From a virus, in IMG/VR virus record IMGVR_UViG_3300025659_000335, positions 23,546-87,545 of that record: a stretch of DNA of 64,000 nt, one strand, 5' to 3'. The notes beneath the pieces are model-generated. The model was not told the origin of the DNA. It saw nothing but the letters and a program-made list of their open reading frames with translations, and ran no database searches. The stretch's first letter is position 1. The number at the start of each line of letters is the position of its first letter. Below, one piece after another: positions 43,041-51,701 of the stretch. The position numbers and the translations under genes are program-made.

Positions 43041-44068
43041 TAACTTCCTCCAGAAATTACGTAAGAATCTTCACCCTCAGTAAAGGCACCGGAAACTGTA
43101 ACCCAGCCCCAGTAATCTTCGGCATTATCACCAACAGTGTTTACATAAGTATCGAAAGTTAAAGTAGCTATATATTCACTAAATAACTTAAAATACCCAT
43201 AAGGCTTCGTACTTAATAAAAACTCTGTCGTTGTTCCATCCCCTGTAAAAGTATCAGTAACAGAGGTTGCAGGAACATCTAATCTATAGTAACTAACGGA
43301 AATAGCTACTCCTGATTCAGGAGCTACTTTAAAGCTAACATAATCCCGTAAAGTGCCTGGAGTCACGAGGTAATGTATAGTTTCATATAACCTAACATCG
43401 CCTAAATCAACCGTTAAATTATAAGATGTTTCAGATGGAGCTATACTTCTTTGACTAGAAAATGTTAGTCTAACAGGAACTACAGTTAGTTCTACATCAG
43501 AGTTAGACCTCAGTATCTGTTCTTCACCAAGAGCTAAGCCCTCTAGTCTGCTAATCCCGTGTTTATAAATCTCTGTCTTATAAGCAGTTAGCGCCATAAA
43601 TAATTCAGAAGCTATCTCTTCAGCCTGTAACCCGTTCTTAGATATACAGTTAAATACTACAGTGCCTCTAACGATGTCTGTGTAACGTTTACCAGATCCT
43701 GCATTATTATATAACGGTCCCTTTATAGTTTGCTTACCATCCTCAGTTCCAAATCCATCAGATTTAGATCCTAATCCTGGATCTTGGCCAGGAGAGAAAG
43801 CCCACTGCATTCCTCCACGAGAAACTAGAATACCTGGAATTCGTTCTATAATACCAAGATCTATGGCATTTTTATCTGCTATAACTATTGCTGTAGACCT
43901 TAAATCTTCATTCCATAAAAACTTGCTATGATCCCCAAAGTACTGCTGGCAAAAACTAGTAAAGATCTGCTTTATATCAAGAGACACATTATTAGTATTA
44001 ACCCAAGATGATTCAGATACTATTTCTCCATCAAACCAATGGTCTGTGTTAATATTTGTTCTTGTCAT
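43040..44068 (-). CDS. Uncharacterised neck/tail-junction protein candidate
   Basis: 342 residues, soluble. About 25-210 is mixed alpha/beta; 235-342 is beta-rich with TDTFTGDGTTTEFLLST near 268-284, a pattern seen in phage appendage beta domains. Position between appendage genes and sheath suggests a tail-completion or neck role. Assignment is contextual. Confidence 0.45.
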   Translation of the reverse strand: MTRTNINTDHWFDGEIVSESSWVNTNNVSLDIKQIFTSFCQQYFGDHSKFLWNEDLRSTAIVIADKNAIDLGIIERIPGILVSRGGMQWAFSPGQDPGLGSKSDGFGTEDGKQTIKGPLYNNAGSGKRYTDIVRGTVVFNCISKNGLQAEEIASELFMALTAYKTEIYKHGISRLEGLALGEEQILRSNSDVELTVVPVRLTFSSQRSIAPSETSYNLTVDLGDVRLYETIHYLVTPGTLRDYVSFKVAPESGVAISVSYYRLDVPATSVTDTFTGDGTTTEFLLSTKPYGYFKLFSEYIATLTFDTYVNTVGDNAEDYWGWVTVSGAFTEGEDSYVISGGS

Positions 44069-44201
44069 GGGTCTCTGACAAATCCCTTATTTCAGGAGTT
44101 AACGAAGTCTTTAAAGCAGATTTTCTATTAGCCTCTTCTTTTAATTTAGCTAAAAGGTCTTGATCTGTATTAGTTACATTTTCTTTTGGTACTAGTCTCA
44201 T
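44049..44201 (-). CDS. Small protein of unknown function with its own promoter
   Basis: 50 residues, helical and charged (opening MRLVPKENVTNT), ending in a TAA that overlaps the first codons of the next gene. Its ATG at 44201 stands seven bases past a TATATT -10 box, at the expected transcription start, with no Shine-Dalgarno site. The precise promoter placement and the overlap support expression despite the small size. Confidence 0.6.
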   Translation of the reverse strand: MRLVPKENVTNTDQDLLAKLKEEANRKSALKTSLTPEIRDLSETHDKNKY

Positions 44202-44207
44202 CGTAAT

Positions 44208-44236
44208 AATATACTCTTTTTTGAATAGTTTGTCAA
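44208..44236 (-). promoter_or_regulatory. Promoter inside the virion block
   Basis: On the minus strand TTGACA, 17 bases, TATATT, six bases before the ATG of the 50-residue ORF. It would drive that ORF, the neck candidate, sheath and tube genes as a separate late unit. Confidence 0.75.
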
Positions 44237-44244
44237 GTTTATTT

Positions 44245-45912
44245 CTATGTATTAGTAGGACTTAGCAATACCCAAGTTTCCAGATTATTAACTACCTGAC
44301 CATTGGTATATATTATACCGCCAGCTGCCCTTCTTCTAAAAATTCCAGCATATTTCGTTTTTAAACATGGCGCATAAGTGTTGCCCGGTATTAAGTACGG
44401 GGTGTTTAATGTAACGTTTTGAACTTGGTGCGTATACCATGTACTACCGTAAGTTCCGCCAGCAAGAAGACCAAATCTATAAATATAGTCTGTTTCCGAA
44501 TCTTCGATTGCCGTTTCTGTTAAAGATGGTTCTGCTGAACTATTAGTTATCAAGAACAATTTATTTTTAAAGGATATTTGATGTGCTTCAGCCTCGTCAT
44601 ATCTATCCATCATTGGAATATCAGTAGGATACCCTAGATCACCATATTTATATACAACTTTTTTAATATACCAACCAGCGTATAAAAATGATATAGGAGA
44701 CATAGCAGGAGGATATGAGGTAGATTTACCAGACCAATCTAACCACTCGTCTGGGTCGCTTCCCTCAGACCACGTTGCTGCACTTTGTCCTACTATCCCT
44801 ATTGGTACCCACACATCAGGCAGATACTCAGGATGCTCTTTTAAATCTTCTGTAAGGAATGTTCCATTACCATCAGCAACTAATACCCCTCTTTCTATTG
44901 AGGCTCCCTCAGAATCAAGTATGGTTGTTGCCGAACAATTAGAGAATGAAGTTACTCCGCTAACCCCAAATGACATATTTAAAGTATCTTCAAAATATAA
45001 TTCGTTTTCGTCTTCATCGTATTCATATTTTAAAGTTAACTTATTAGTATCATTTACTGAAAATTGAAGAGTAGCATCAGTGTCATCTTCACTTACTAAA
45101 TATAAAAAGTTAGTATAAAAAGAGGTTGAGCCAGTACTTAGAGATACAATAGGCTCGTTGTATCTATCATACACTATTGGCTGATAAAGTCTGGCTGCTG
45201 CATTCATATAAAACCTATCATCACTTAAGCTTGCACCGCTTATTAATGTCAGATAAGTTCTGTCTGCTTCACCGCCTACAACTGTTTCGAACTTTAATGG
45301 ATCAAGAGACTCTACTATATGGCCAGATATATTTAAAGAAATAGTTCCATCTGACTCTTTAATTATATTAGTGCCTAAAGTTAAATCTTGATTTGCTGTT
45401 ATTCCTTCATCTAATGACAGGTGTAAATTTCCCGCTATGTCATATATAGCTGAAGTGTGTAAAGGGGTTACGTAGTTAGCTGATCCTGTCAGATATACTG
45501 TAGACCCTGTTAACGATATTCTAGCTGTGTCTGTGTAGTCGTAGATTATACCAGGAGTCTCGGAGAAGTAAATTGCTGTGGTAGACAGCCCTTCTGTAAA
45601 ATCTGCTAATGAGTTAAATGTAACTAAATCAGATGAGGAATCTATTATGTCAGTATATAATACTCCACTAGCATATATATTATACACATAGTAACTCTGA
45701 TCATAGCTACCGCTTACGCTTGAGAAATCCTCATCGATCTCTGACTTAGTATAATATAGATCGTTATGGTTGTGTGCAGTATAAGTGACACTAAGAGAGT
45801 CTAGCTGTGTTTGAGCGGACAACAGCCTTGTGTCAAGTTCAGAGTCATTATTATTCCAAATGACTCTACCCTCATTTACATAATTATCAAGCGTTACGTC
45901 TAGAATGGCCAC
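44245..45912 (-). CDS. Tail fibre or appendage protein
   Basis: 555 residues beginning at GTG, coupled to the upstream stop as TAGTG. HNHNDLYYTKSEIDED (46-61) is a motif common in phage fibre proteins, followed by long stretches of short, Ser/Thr/Gly/Tyr-rich beta segments. The C-terminal 170 residues look like a compact domain that could bind a receptor. It lies among other fibre-type genes. Which virion appendage it forms is not evident. Confidence 0.6.
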   Translation of the reverse strand: MAILDVTLDNYVNEGRVIWNNNDSELDTRLLSAQTQLDSLSVTYTAHNHNDLYYTKSEIDEDFSSVSGSYDQSYYVYNIYASGVLYTDIIDSSSDLVTFNSLADFTEGLSTTAIYFSETPGIIYDYTDTARISLTGSTVYLTGSANYVTPLHTSAIYDIAGNLHLSLDEGITANQDLTLGTNIIKESDGTISLNISGHIVESLDPLKFETVVGGEADRTYLTLISGASLSDDRFYMNAAARLYQPIVYDRYNEPIVSLSTGSTSFYTNFLYLVSEDDTDATLQFSVNDTNKLTLKYEYDEDENELYFEDTLNMSFGVSGVTSFSNCSATTILDSEGASIERGVLVADGNGTFLTEDLKEHPEYLPDVWVPIGIVGQSAATWSEGSDPDEWLDWSGKSTSYPPAMSPISFLYAGWYIKKVVYKYGDLGYPTDIPMMDRYDEAEAHQISFKNKLFLITNSSAEPSLTETAIEDSETDYIYRFGLLAGGTYGSTWYTHQVQNVTLNTPYLIPGNTYAPCLKTKYAGIFRRRAAGGIIYTNGQVVNNLETWVLLSPTNT

Positions 45913-46700
45913 TAAGGTACCTCTACATCATATATAATATCACCCTCAACTATACGAGATAGTTGAACAGCTTGTTCAATGATATATCCTTTTTTCTCAA
46001 CGTTCTTAACTGTTTTAACTGCCCATCTTATATTTTTATTATCTACTACAACGTCATTGACAGTTAAGATCGGATAATTTAACATAGTTAATAGAACATC
46101 ACTTGGCATCCATTCACCAAACATTGTTATCTGATTATACTTTGGAGAGGGAGTGAGCATTCCCTTAAACAACAAGGCTTCGTAGTATCCGGATACCCAA
46201 GAAGTTCCATGACACGTGGTACAGCTGGGATCATTACTTCTCATTAACGTTGCATCCCAACATTCAGTGCATCTTGTACCATAAGATCTACGCTTTAATA
46301 AATACATATCTCTTTGAGCATATTTAAGAGCTAAAGCTTTTCTTCTTAAGATTTCAGCATGAACTAAATCAGTAGTCTCATAAAACACGTATAGCGGAGT
46401 AGACGTTAATACAGAAGTAGTATCATCTGTAGTGTCTGTTAATATTAACTTATAGAACCAAGTTCTACCAAAATGATACACACCAGAAATGGTGGTGTCA
46501 TCATATGACGACAGTGCTGCGGATACTCCGCTTCCTACTAATGTATAACCATCAGTAGACCCAGCAGTGCCTGGCCCATCTGCTCTATATACGTCTATTT
46601 CAAAATCAGACTCATCTTCATTTGAAGCAGTCCAGGTCCATGAAATAGTTAATTTATCTACGTCAAAAGAACTAATTGATAGTGTGTCTATAGTTAACAT
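45912..46700 (-). CDS. Head-tail junction or appendage protein with cysteine motif
   Basis: The ATG at 46700 overlaps the upstream stop as TAATG and is preferred over 46763, which adds 21 residues inside that gene. Residues 1-110 form a fibronectin type III-like beta domain. CTEC (about 144-147) and CTTCHGT near 160-166 form a probable zinc site. The remainder is mixed. 262 residues. Position suggests a connector between head completion and fibre genes; the exact role is not known. Confidence 0.45.
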   Translation of the reverse strand: MLTIDTLSISSFDVDKLTISWTWTASNEDESDFEIDVYRADGPGTAGSTDGYTLVGSGVSAALSSYDDTTISGVYHFGRTWFYKLILTDTTDDTTSVLTSTPLYVFYETTDLVHAEILRRKALALKYAQRDMYLLKRRSYGTRCTECWDATLMRSNDPSCTTCHGTSWVSGYYEALLFKGMLTPSPKYNQITMFGEWMPSDVLLTMLNYPILTVNDVVVDNKNIRWAVKTVKNVEKKGYIIEQAVQLSRIVEGDIIYDVEVP

Positions 46701-47197
46701 TACTCGTCGTATATGTCCTCTCCATGAATAATACCATATTCTGAATGAACTCCCCCATAACAATCATCTATATTTGAAGCTAACTTAAAATTATGTACTG
46801 CTCTAGAATACTTATTAATTAGTAGATTAAAGAAATTAATATACCTTCCATACTTATCATAATCCTGAACAGTGACTCCGCCAGAATCTTGATATGTTAA
46901 GGTATTTCTAGCAGACAATATTCCTTTGGCCATTAATAGCTTTAGTATAGCTCCTTGGCGTGTTATATTCCAGGGGATTTCTGATATTGCTGTATAACTT
47001 GTTGCTGGCAGAAACTCATAATTAATTTCGTCCATAGTATCTTGAATATAATGATAAAGCTCAATATCCTCACACTCTTCAAGCTCTTCTAGCTTATTTA
47101 ATATAGCGGTATCATTTAACCATTTTCTAAGACGTGCAACATAAAGTCCATCCTCATATGGAATAAACTCTGTAGTAAGTTGTATATTAGTCGGCAT
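46700..47197 (-). CDS. Putative head-completion/neck protein
   Basis: 165 residues, mostly helical (about 15-160) with an acidic N-terminal half. Size, helicity and place near capsid and tail genes resemble small head-tail adaptor proteins, but there is no motif to confirm it. Confidence 0.45.
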   Translation of the reverse strand: MPTNIQLTTEFIPYEDGLYVARLRKWLNDTAILNKLEELEECEDIELYHYIQDTMDEINYEFLPATSYTAISEIPWNITRQGAILKLLMAKGILSARNTLTYQDSGGVTVQDYDKYGRYINFFNLLINKYSRAVHNFKLASNIDDCYGGVHSEYGIIHGEDIYDE

Positions 47198-47537
47198 TAT
47201 AATCCTCCAAAATATTAATAACTAGAATGTCAGTTGTAGGTACAGTCAGCTTTGAGGTATCATCGAAGGTAACTTCAAACTCACCAAGATATGCACCAGC
47301 CGTATTAGTGTCTGCTCCTGCCCAGGAATACCTAACTCTACCATCTGCACCACCACTAGTTAAAATAGTGCATTCGCCATTTTCTATTTTCATAGAAGTT
47401 CTTGAGGCAGCATCTACCATAGTGAATGTTACACCAGCACCGGCCAGATCTACTACAGTTCCGTCTTCGTCAGTAAGTGTAGCATCTAGATACGGTCTAG
47501 TGTCATTCCTTTTTAAATTGACTGTTGTTGTAGCCAT
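47187..47537 (-). CDS. BppU-like N-terminal domain protein
   Basis: 116 residues with KRNDTRPYLDATLTDEDGTV (9-28) and VDLAGAGVTFTMVD, the pattern of the BppU/DUF2479 N-terminal beta domain, which attaches appendage proteins to the phage baseplate. It overlaps the next gene by 11 bases. Confidence 0.6.
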   Translation of the reverse strand: MATTTVNLKRNDTRPYLDATLTDEDGTVVDLAGAGVTFTMVDAASRTSMKIENGECTILTSGGADGRVRYSWAGADTNTAGAYLGEFEVTFDDTSKLTVPTTDILVINILEDYNAD

Positions 47538-47556
47538 TCATTTCTCCTATTATTCA

Positions 47557-48309
47557 TCAAGTAATTGAGATAAACTGACCAGTTGCAGTAACTGGGTTTA
47601 AATACTCAGCATCTGCTGCAGCAACCTCTGCTGCCATCTCTACATCGGTTAAAGCGCCATCCCAAAAAACAATTCTAGCCGTTTTTCCAGTTTGAGTTTT
47701 TTCCGCAGCACAAACTTGTTGAACCGCAGCTGACATATCTATATCAGTTATACTACTTGTACTAGCACTTCCAGCTTCAACTCCATCCTCAAAGACTTGT
47801 AATCCATCAGTAGCAGTACTGAACCTAACTCTAAATACTGATATCTGTGGAGTCTCTATAGTAACTGTCCAAGTAGTAAATGCCAAAGTGCTATTACCAT
47901 AAATTACAGCCTGGTTAGTTCTCCAGTTATATGATTGTTCGCTTGATCCATCTCTTTTTCCTGCATATCCGCCATCGCCAGTGACATCGTGTTCCCCAAC
48001 ATGGAGTATAGTAAATCCATCAGTAGACCATAATTTTAAATCAGAGGGGCCATTAAATCCGTCAGTTACGCATGTCAAAGTACTATGATCATTATAATCA
48101 GAGTCTGATAAATTAAACGTTGGTCGATACGTTGGACCAGTTTGGCCCATAAAATATCCATCTCCAGCGCCTACTTCATCATACCAGCCAGATACCGAAA
48201 CTCCATCTCCATACCCGGCCCCGGCATTATGTCTAGAATCAGTTAGTGAGTCTACATCCCAGTCAGCTGACACATTGGCGTTTGCTCCATTACTAGGTGT
48301 ATAAGCCAT
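47557..48309 (-). CDS. Concanavalin/LamG-like lectin-domain virion protein
   Basis: 250 residues. The C-terminal part ARIVFWDGALTDVEMAAEVA (near 212-231) is the closing signature of LamG/concanavalin A-like domains (I-A-E-x-x-x-Y-x-x-x-L-x-D-x-E). Such domains in phage particles bind sugars or decorate appendages. It overlaps the fibre gene upstream by one base. Confidence 0.6.
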   Translation of the reverse strand: MAYTPSNGANANVSADWDVDSLTDSRHNAGAGYGDGVSVSGWYDEVGAGDGYFMGQTGPTYRPTFNLSDSDYNDHSTLTCVTDGFNGPSDLKLWSTDGFTILHVGEHDVTGDGGYAGKRDGSSEQSYNWRTNQAVIYGNSTLAFTTWTVTIETPQISVFRVRFSTATDGLQVFEDGVEAGSASTSSITDIDMSAAVQQVCAAEKTQTGKTARIVFWDGALTDVEMAAEVAAADAEYLNPVTATGQFISIT

Positions 48310-50546
48310 TAATCGTCCTCATAAAATATTGTAATATGTATCCAGGTAGGATCTCCAGAAGTTGATACTAAGTCTACCCAAAGTGCCGAATCCGCAGGAA
48401 CTGTAGCATCACTAAAGGATGCAAGAGTTCCGTAACTTGTACCAGACGTAGTTGTATTATTTGATCCAAATACATCATTACCGGCTGTATACGAAGTATT
48501 GTGTTTAAGATTCCAAACAACGTTAGTACCGCCTTGTACTCTTACAATTACTTTAGAAATTGTATAGGCTCTATCATGGAAGAACGCTTCCATGTCATCG
48601 GCTGCAGCAGGTGTCTTAATAGTAAATGATTTAGACCCTCGATGGGTGTGCAGTGAATCTGCATTACTTCCATCTGTAAGAGTTTCTAGTTCAGTTCCAG
48701 TAGCAGTAGTGTCAGAGTGACTAGCCACTGTGTGAGACTCGGCATGAACATTTGCATATTCTGCAGCTGTTAAGTGTTGGTAATCTCCAGAGTTTAAACC
48801 GCCTAAATTATTATGAACTGTAACTGGAGTTGATTGAATATCAATACTCCAAGGAAACCCTATACTATAAAGATTAGTCACACTTTTTTCTACAATAATT
48901 TTAGCTATTAATACTCCACCACCGGTAACACTAGTTGGTAAATTAACAGGTAATTGCGCTTCGGTTGCTTCTACTAATGTATTAGAGGCCTGTCCATAAA
49001 CTATATGACACTCACCATCATCGTGTAGATATGCCCAATGGATTCCATATTGATTATTAGACAAGGTAGCTAAGCCTGTACCATAATCATTATACTGTAA
49101 ATTATCTATTACTGATTGTGACGAATGTTGCCATACTCCATCATTATACCAGTGTTCAAATGTATCAGCACCAGTAGTATCCATAGCAGCAGTAGTTATT
49201 CTATGATGTGCAAAATATAATACTCCAGCAGAGATCGTTAAGTATCTATTTCCTGATTCAGCAGTTATCATTCCACTAGCGCGTTTACGGCCATAAAGTT
49301 CAAATAATCTAAAAGCTGACTTCATGGCAATATCATTATAATTAGCAGGAATATTAGTTACATGAACATTACCATTAATTCTATGTGCTGTTCCTATTGG
49401 AATTGTAGTATGTAAATCTAAATCAAATATATTAGTTGTACCAGAAGCAATTGGCGTCCCAGCATTATAATCTAAATAAATATAATGTGGTATTCCATCG
49501 TCTGCTATATTTAATCCTGATCTTCCAGTAAAATCTATTGATACTAGTTGGCCTATGTCACTATCTGTAGTTTTTAAATATGCTGTTCCAGCAGCAATAT
49601 CAATATTTCCTGAACCCGCATCAGTTAATAAACAACCAGAAATAATAGAAGAAGATTGAGTATTTATATAATCATTAAGAGTTGTATAAACTGGAGTATC
49701 AACATTATTAGTTACGATTGTTGTAAGATCTTGTGTGCCAGTATGATTTGCTCGTGCTCTATCGGCAGTATGATAATGTAAAGAAGTATCGCCAGATCCG
49801 GTTAAAGTGTTTAACTCGGTCCCTGTTGCCGTTGTGTCGGAATGACTCACAACCGTATGTGACTCTGCGTGACTAGCTGCGGTATTTACTGCGATACCGC
49901 TAACGTTCGCATCTATTTGATCTTGTATATTTGATGTTGCGCCGTTTAAATAATCTACTTCAGTATCTGTAACAGTCGCTGAAGTTTGTAAATTCCCACT
50001 TTCATTTGTATATACTACTCTTCTTACAGTTAAAGCTCCACCTAATGTCGCGAATCCTGCTTCTGCAGCAGTTCTATTTATCCATTGGTCACCGACTGCT
50101 TTGTAGGATAAAACTTCATAATTTGCCGGTGTGTCTATTACAACATCTCCAAGACCACCTAATTCCTTATAAGTATTTCCTGAGATAAGAATATCCATTG
50201 TATTTATTTTATCATATACAGCATTCTGACTAGGGGAGTGAGTTGTATCACCGTTCCACCCAGAACTATAAATAGTATCTTCTACGGGGCTAGAAGCCGC
50301 GTGCGTGTGTAACGAGTCCGCATTACTACCGTCAGTAAGTGTTTCTAATTCTGCACCAGTAGCAGTCGTATCCGAGTGGCTAGCTATATTATGGGCCTCG
50401 AATGCTCCAGTAACAGCATTACCGCCTGCAGTTGATCCATCACCAACAAAATAACTATCGGTGTCTGTTGTCCAAAAAGGCTCACCCTCAGCTAATGTTA
50501 GTGTTAACCTTTGTGCGTTTGTTCCTCTACGAATTTGAAAAGCCAT
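48309..50546 (-). CDS. Long fibre protein with Mtd-like N-terminal domain
   Basis: ATG 50546 is chosen since the N-terminal domain begins MAFQIRRGTNAQRLTL; the longer form from 50594 adds 16 residues inside the neighbour. The first 50 residues (IRRGTN, GEPFWTTDT, YFVGDGST) match the attachment domain of major tropism determinant and hyaluronidase fibres. The protein then holds at least three copies of a unit with ASHSDTTATG-x-ELETLTDG and a following HTH or HYH, near 50, 230 and 655. 745 residues in all. Probably a receptor-binding fibre of the tail or capsid. Confidence 0.7.
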   Translation of the reverse strand: MAFQIRRGTNAQRLTLTLAEGEPFWTTDTDSYFVGDGSTAGGNAVTGAFEAHNIASHSDTTATGAELETLTDGSNADSLHTHAASSPVEDTIYSSGWNGDTTHSPSQNAVYDKINTMDILISGNTYKELGGLGDVVIDTPANYEVLSYKAVGDQWINRTAAEAGFATLGGALTVRRVVYTNESGNLQTSATVTDTEVDYLNGATSNIQDQIDANVSGIAVNTAASHAESHTVVSHSDTTATGTELNTLTGSGDTSLHYHTADRARANHTGTQDLTTIVTNNVDTPVYTTLNDYINTQSSSIISGCLLTDAGSGNIDIAAGTAYLKTTDSDIGQLVSIDFTGRSGLNIADDGIPHYIYLDYNAGTPIASGTTNIFDLDLHTTIPIGTAHRINGNVHVTNIPANYNDIAMKSAFRLFELYGRKRASGMITAESGNRYLTISAGVLYFAHHRITTAAMDTTGADTFEHWYNDGVWQHSSQSVIDNLQYNDYGTGLATLSNNQYGIHWAYLHDDGECHIVYGQASNTLVEATEAQLPVNLPTSVTGGGVLIAKIIVEKSVTNLYSIGFPWSIDIQSTPVTVHNNLGGLNSGDYQHLTAAEYANVHAESHTVASHSDTTATGTELETLTDGSNADSLHTHRGSKSFTIKTPAAADDMEAFFHDRAYTISKVIVRVQGGTNVVWNLKHNTSYTAGNDVFGSNNTTTSGTSYGTLASFSDATVPADSALWVDLVSTSGDPTWIHITIFYEDD

Positions 50547-50794
50547 TAAGCTCCTCCACAATTTATACTGACTTGATCTGTGTATACTCCACAATCAAAG
50601 CCAGCTTTATCTAAAGCTGCAGTTCCACAATCTATTGTTACTATATCCGGTAATTGACTTATTCTTACTCCGCCATAGGTTACTCCGTCACCTACATAAA
50701 ACCATTTAGTATCTGTATCCCATAAGGGTTCGCCCTCTTCTGCTAAGAATGAGGTACGATCTTGATTTAATCCTCTTCTAACTTTCATACTCAT
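50546..50794 (-). CDS. Short protein with Mtd-like N-terminal attachment domain
   Basis: ATG 50794 overlaps the upstream stop as ATGA; the 50824 start adds ten residues within that gene. MSMKVRRGLNQDRTSFLAEE and YVGDGVTYGG repeat the attachment domain of the neighbouring long fibre. The rest is short and holds cysteines in DCG and NCGG contexts. 82 residues: a minimal attachment domain perhaps left from duplication, or a base for a separate fibre. Confidence 0.6.
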   Translation of the reverse strand: MSMKVRRGLNQDRTSFLAEEGEPLWDTDTKWFYVGDGVTYGGVRISQLPDIVTIDCGTAALDKAGFDCGVYTDQVSINCGGA

Positions 50795-51342
50795 ATTAGA
50801 TATGTTCCTCCATCGCAGACACAAGTGCCTTCGATTAAATAAGTTCCTCCATCACAGTTGGACTCTGGTACTAAGTAAGTTCCTCCGTCACAAGTATCTG
50901 GAATAACTATTCTTTTACCAACAGCTCCAACAACAGATACAGCTCTTAATTCATAGTTATTTTCAAATGCTATGTCATAAACAACTGAATAAGATTTTAC
51001 GTCAATGCCGTCTAAATAGCTTGGTATATTTGTTACAGCTTTAATTTCTAAGAATGCTAAATTAGCTCTGTAATTGTAAGTATTTAATAAAGAAAACTTA
51101 TAAGGAAGTACAGTGCTTGAATTTAATATAAAATCTAAATTACTAGTTGGTGCTTTATAAGTCAAAGTGCTGGATGTAACTCCAGTACTTCCTATTTCAG
51201 CATCTTCTAATATATATCTTAGAGGTGGCTGGAATTCAGTAGCTGGTGGAATAAATTCAAAGAATTGCCATCCAAGATACGAAGATAGTAAGTACTTCGT
51301 ATTTCCCCAACGAATCCGAGCTTTTTCACCGCCTTTAGCCAT
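50791..51342 (-). CDS. Virion protein with C-terminal C-D-G-G-T-Y-L repeats
   Basis: 183 residues. The body (1-150) is mixed, with several beta strands. The last 35 residues hold three copies of CDGGTYL separated by short spacers, the last ending at the stop codon. The next gene continues with related DCG/NCGG elements. The position among appendage genes supports a virion role; the repeats may be turns of a small beta-structure or disulphide-linked. Confidence 0.5.
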   Translation of the reverse strand: MAKGGEKARIRWGNTKYLLSSYLGWQFFEFIPPATEFQPPLRYILEDAEIGSTGVTSSTLTYKAPTSNLDFILNSSTVLPYKFSLLNTYNYRANLAFLEIKAVTNIPSYLDGIDVKSYSVVYDIAFENNYELRAVSVVGAVGKRIVIPDTCDGGTYLVPESNCDGGTYLIEGTCVCDGGTYLI

Positions 51343-51580
51343 TAAACTTTCCTGAAGACTTTAAGATTATCGATTTAGTCTGTACCTTCTTAGGCTTTGT
51401 TTCTTTATTGTATTGTTTCCTTGCATCCTCTGCATTGAGTTCTTCTTTAAATATAGTTAATTTTTTACCAGATCCCACAATAGCAGAATTATTAGATTTA
51501 TCAATAAATAAAATATTTATTACAGCATCTTTATCTACTATTGGAATATCATTTTTTAACTCAACTAAATAAACGAACAT
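51335..51580 (-). CDS. Small protein of unknown function, first gene of appendage operon
   Basis: 81 residues: N-terminal half beta-rich, C-terminal half lysine-rich and helical. It has its own promoter (51596-51624) and a GGGG ribosome site. It overlaps the next gene by 8 bases. Confidence 0.5.
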   Translation of the reverse strand: MFVYLVELKNDIPIVDKDAVINILFIDKSNNSAIVGSGKKLTIFKEELNAEDARKQYNKETKPKKVQTKSIILKSSGKFNG

Positions 51581-51595
51581 AAGAACCCCATATAA

Positions 51596-51624
51596 AATAT
51601 AACACTTAAACGCCTGTTTGTCAA
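51596..51624 (-). promoter_or_regulatory. Promoter for the appendage operon
   Basis: On the minus strand TTGACA, 17 bases, TATATT. Transcription should start near 51589, giving a leader of about 9 bases that includes GGGG. It lies just downstream of the capsid terminator and restarts transcription. Confidence 0.8.
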
Positions 51625-51633
51625 GATATAAAC

Positions 51634-51664
51634 AAAAAGAGGGAGAGCTTTTACACTCTCCCTC
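51634..51664 (-). terminator. Rho-independent terminator after the major capsid gene
   Basis: GAGGGAGAG pairs with CTCTCCCTC (51639-51647 with 51656-51664); on the minus strand it is followed by TTTTT. It stops the capsid transcript before the next promoter. Confidence 0.85.
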
Positions 51665-51701
51665 TCTAAATTAAGTCCGGTAACTATAACGGTCTTAATA
51701 T

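Noticed and set aside
48620-50400. Repeated DNA in the long fibre gene as a repeat array or CRISPR
   Set aside because: The copies are unevenly spaced, in frame and differ by codon changes, so they are protein repeats.
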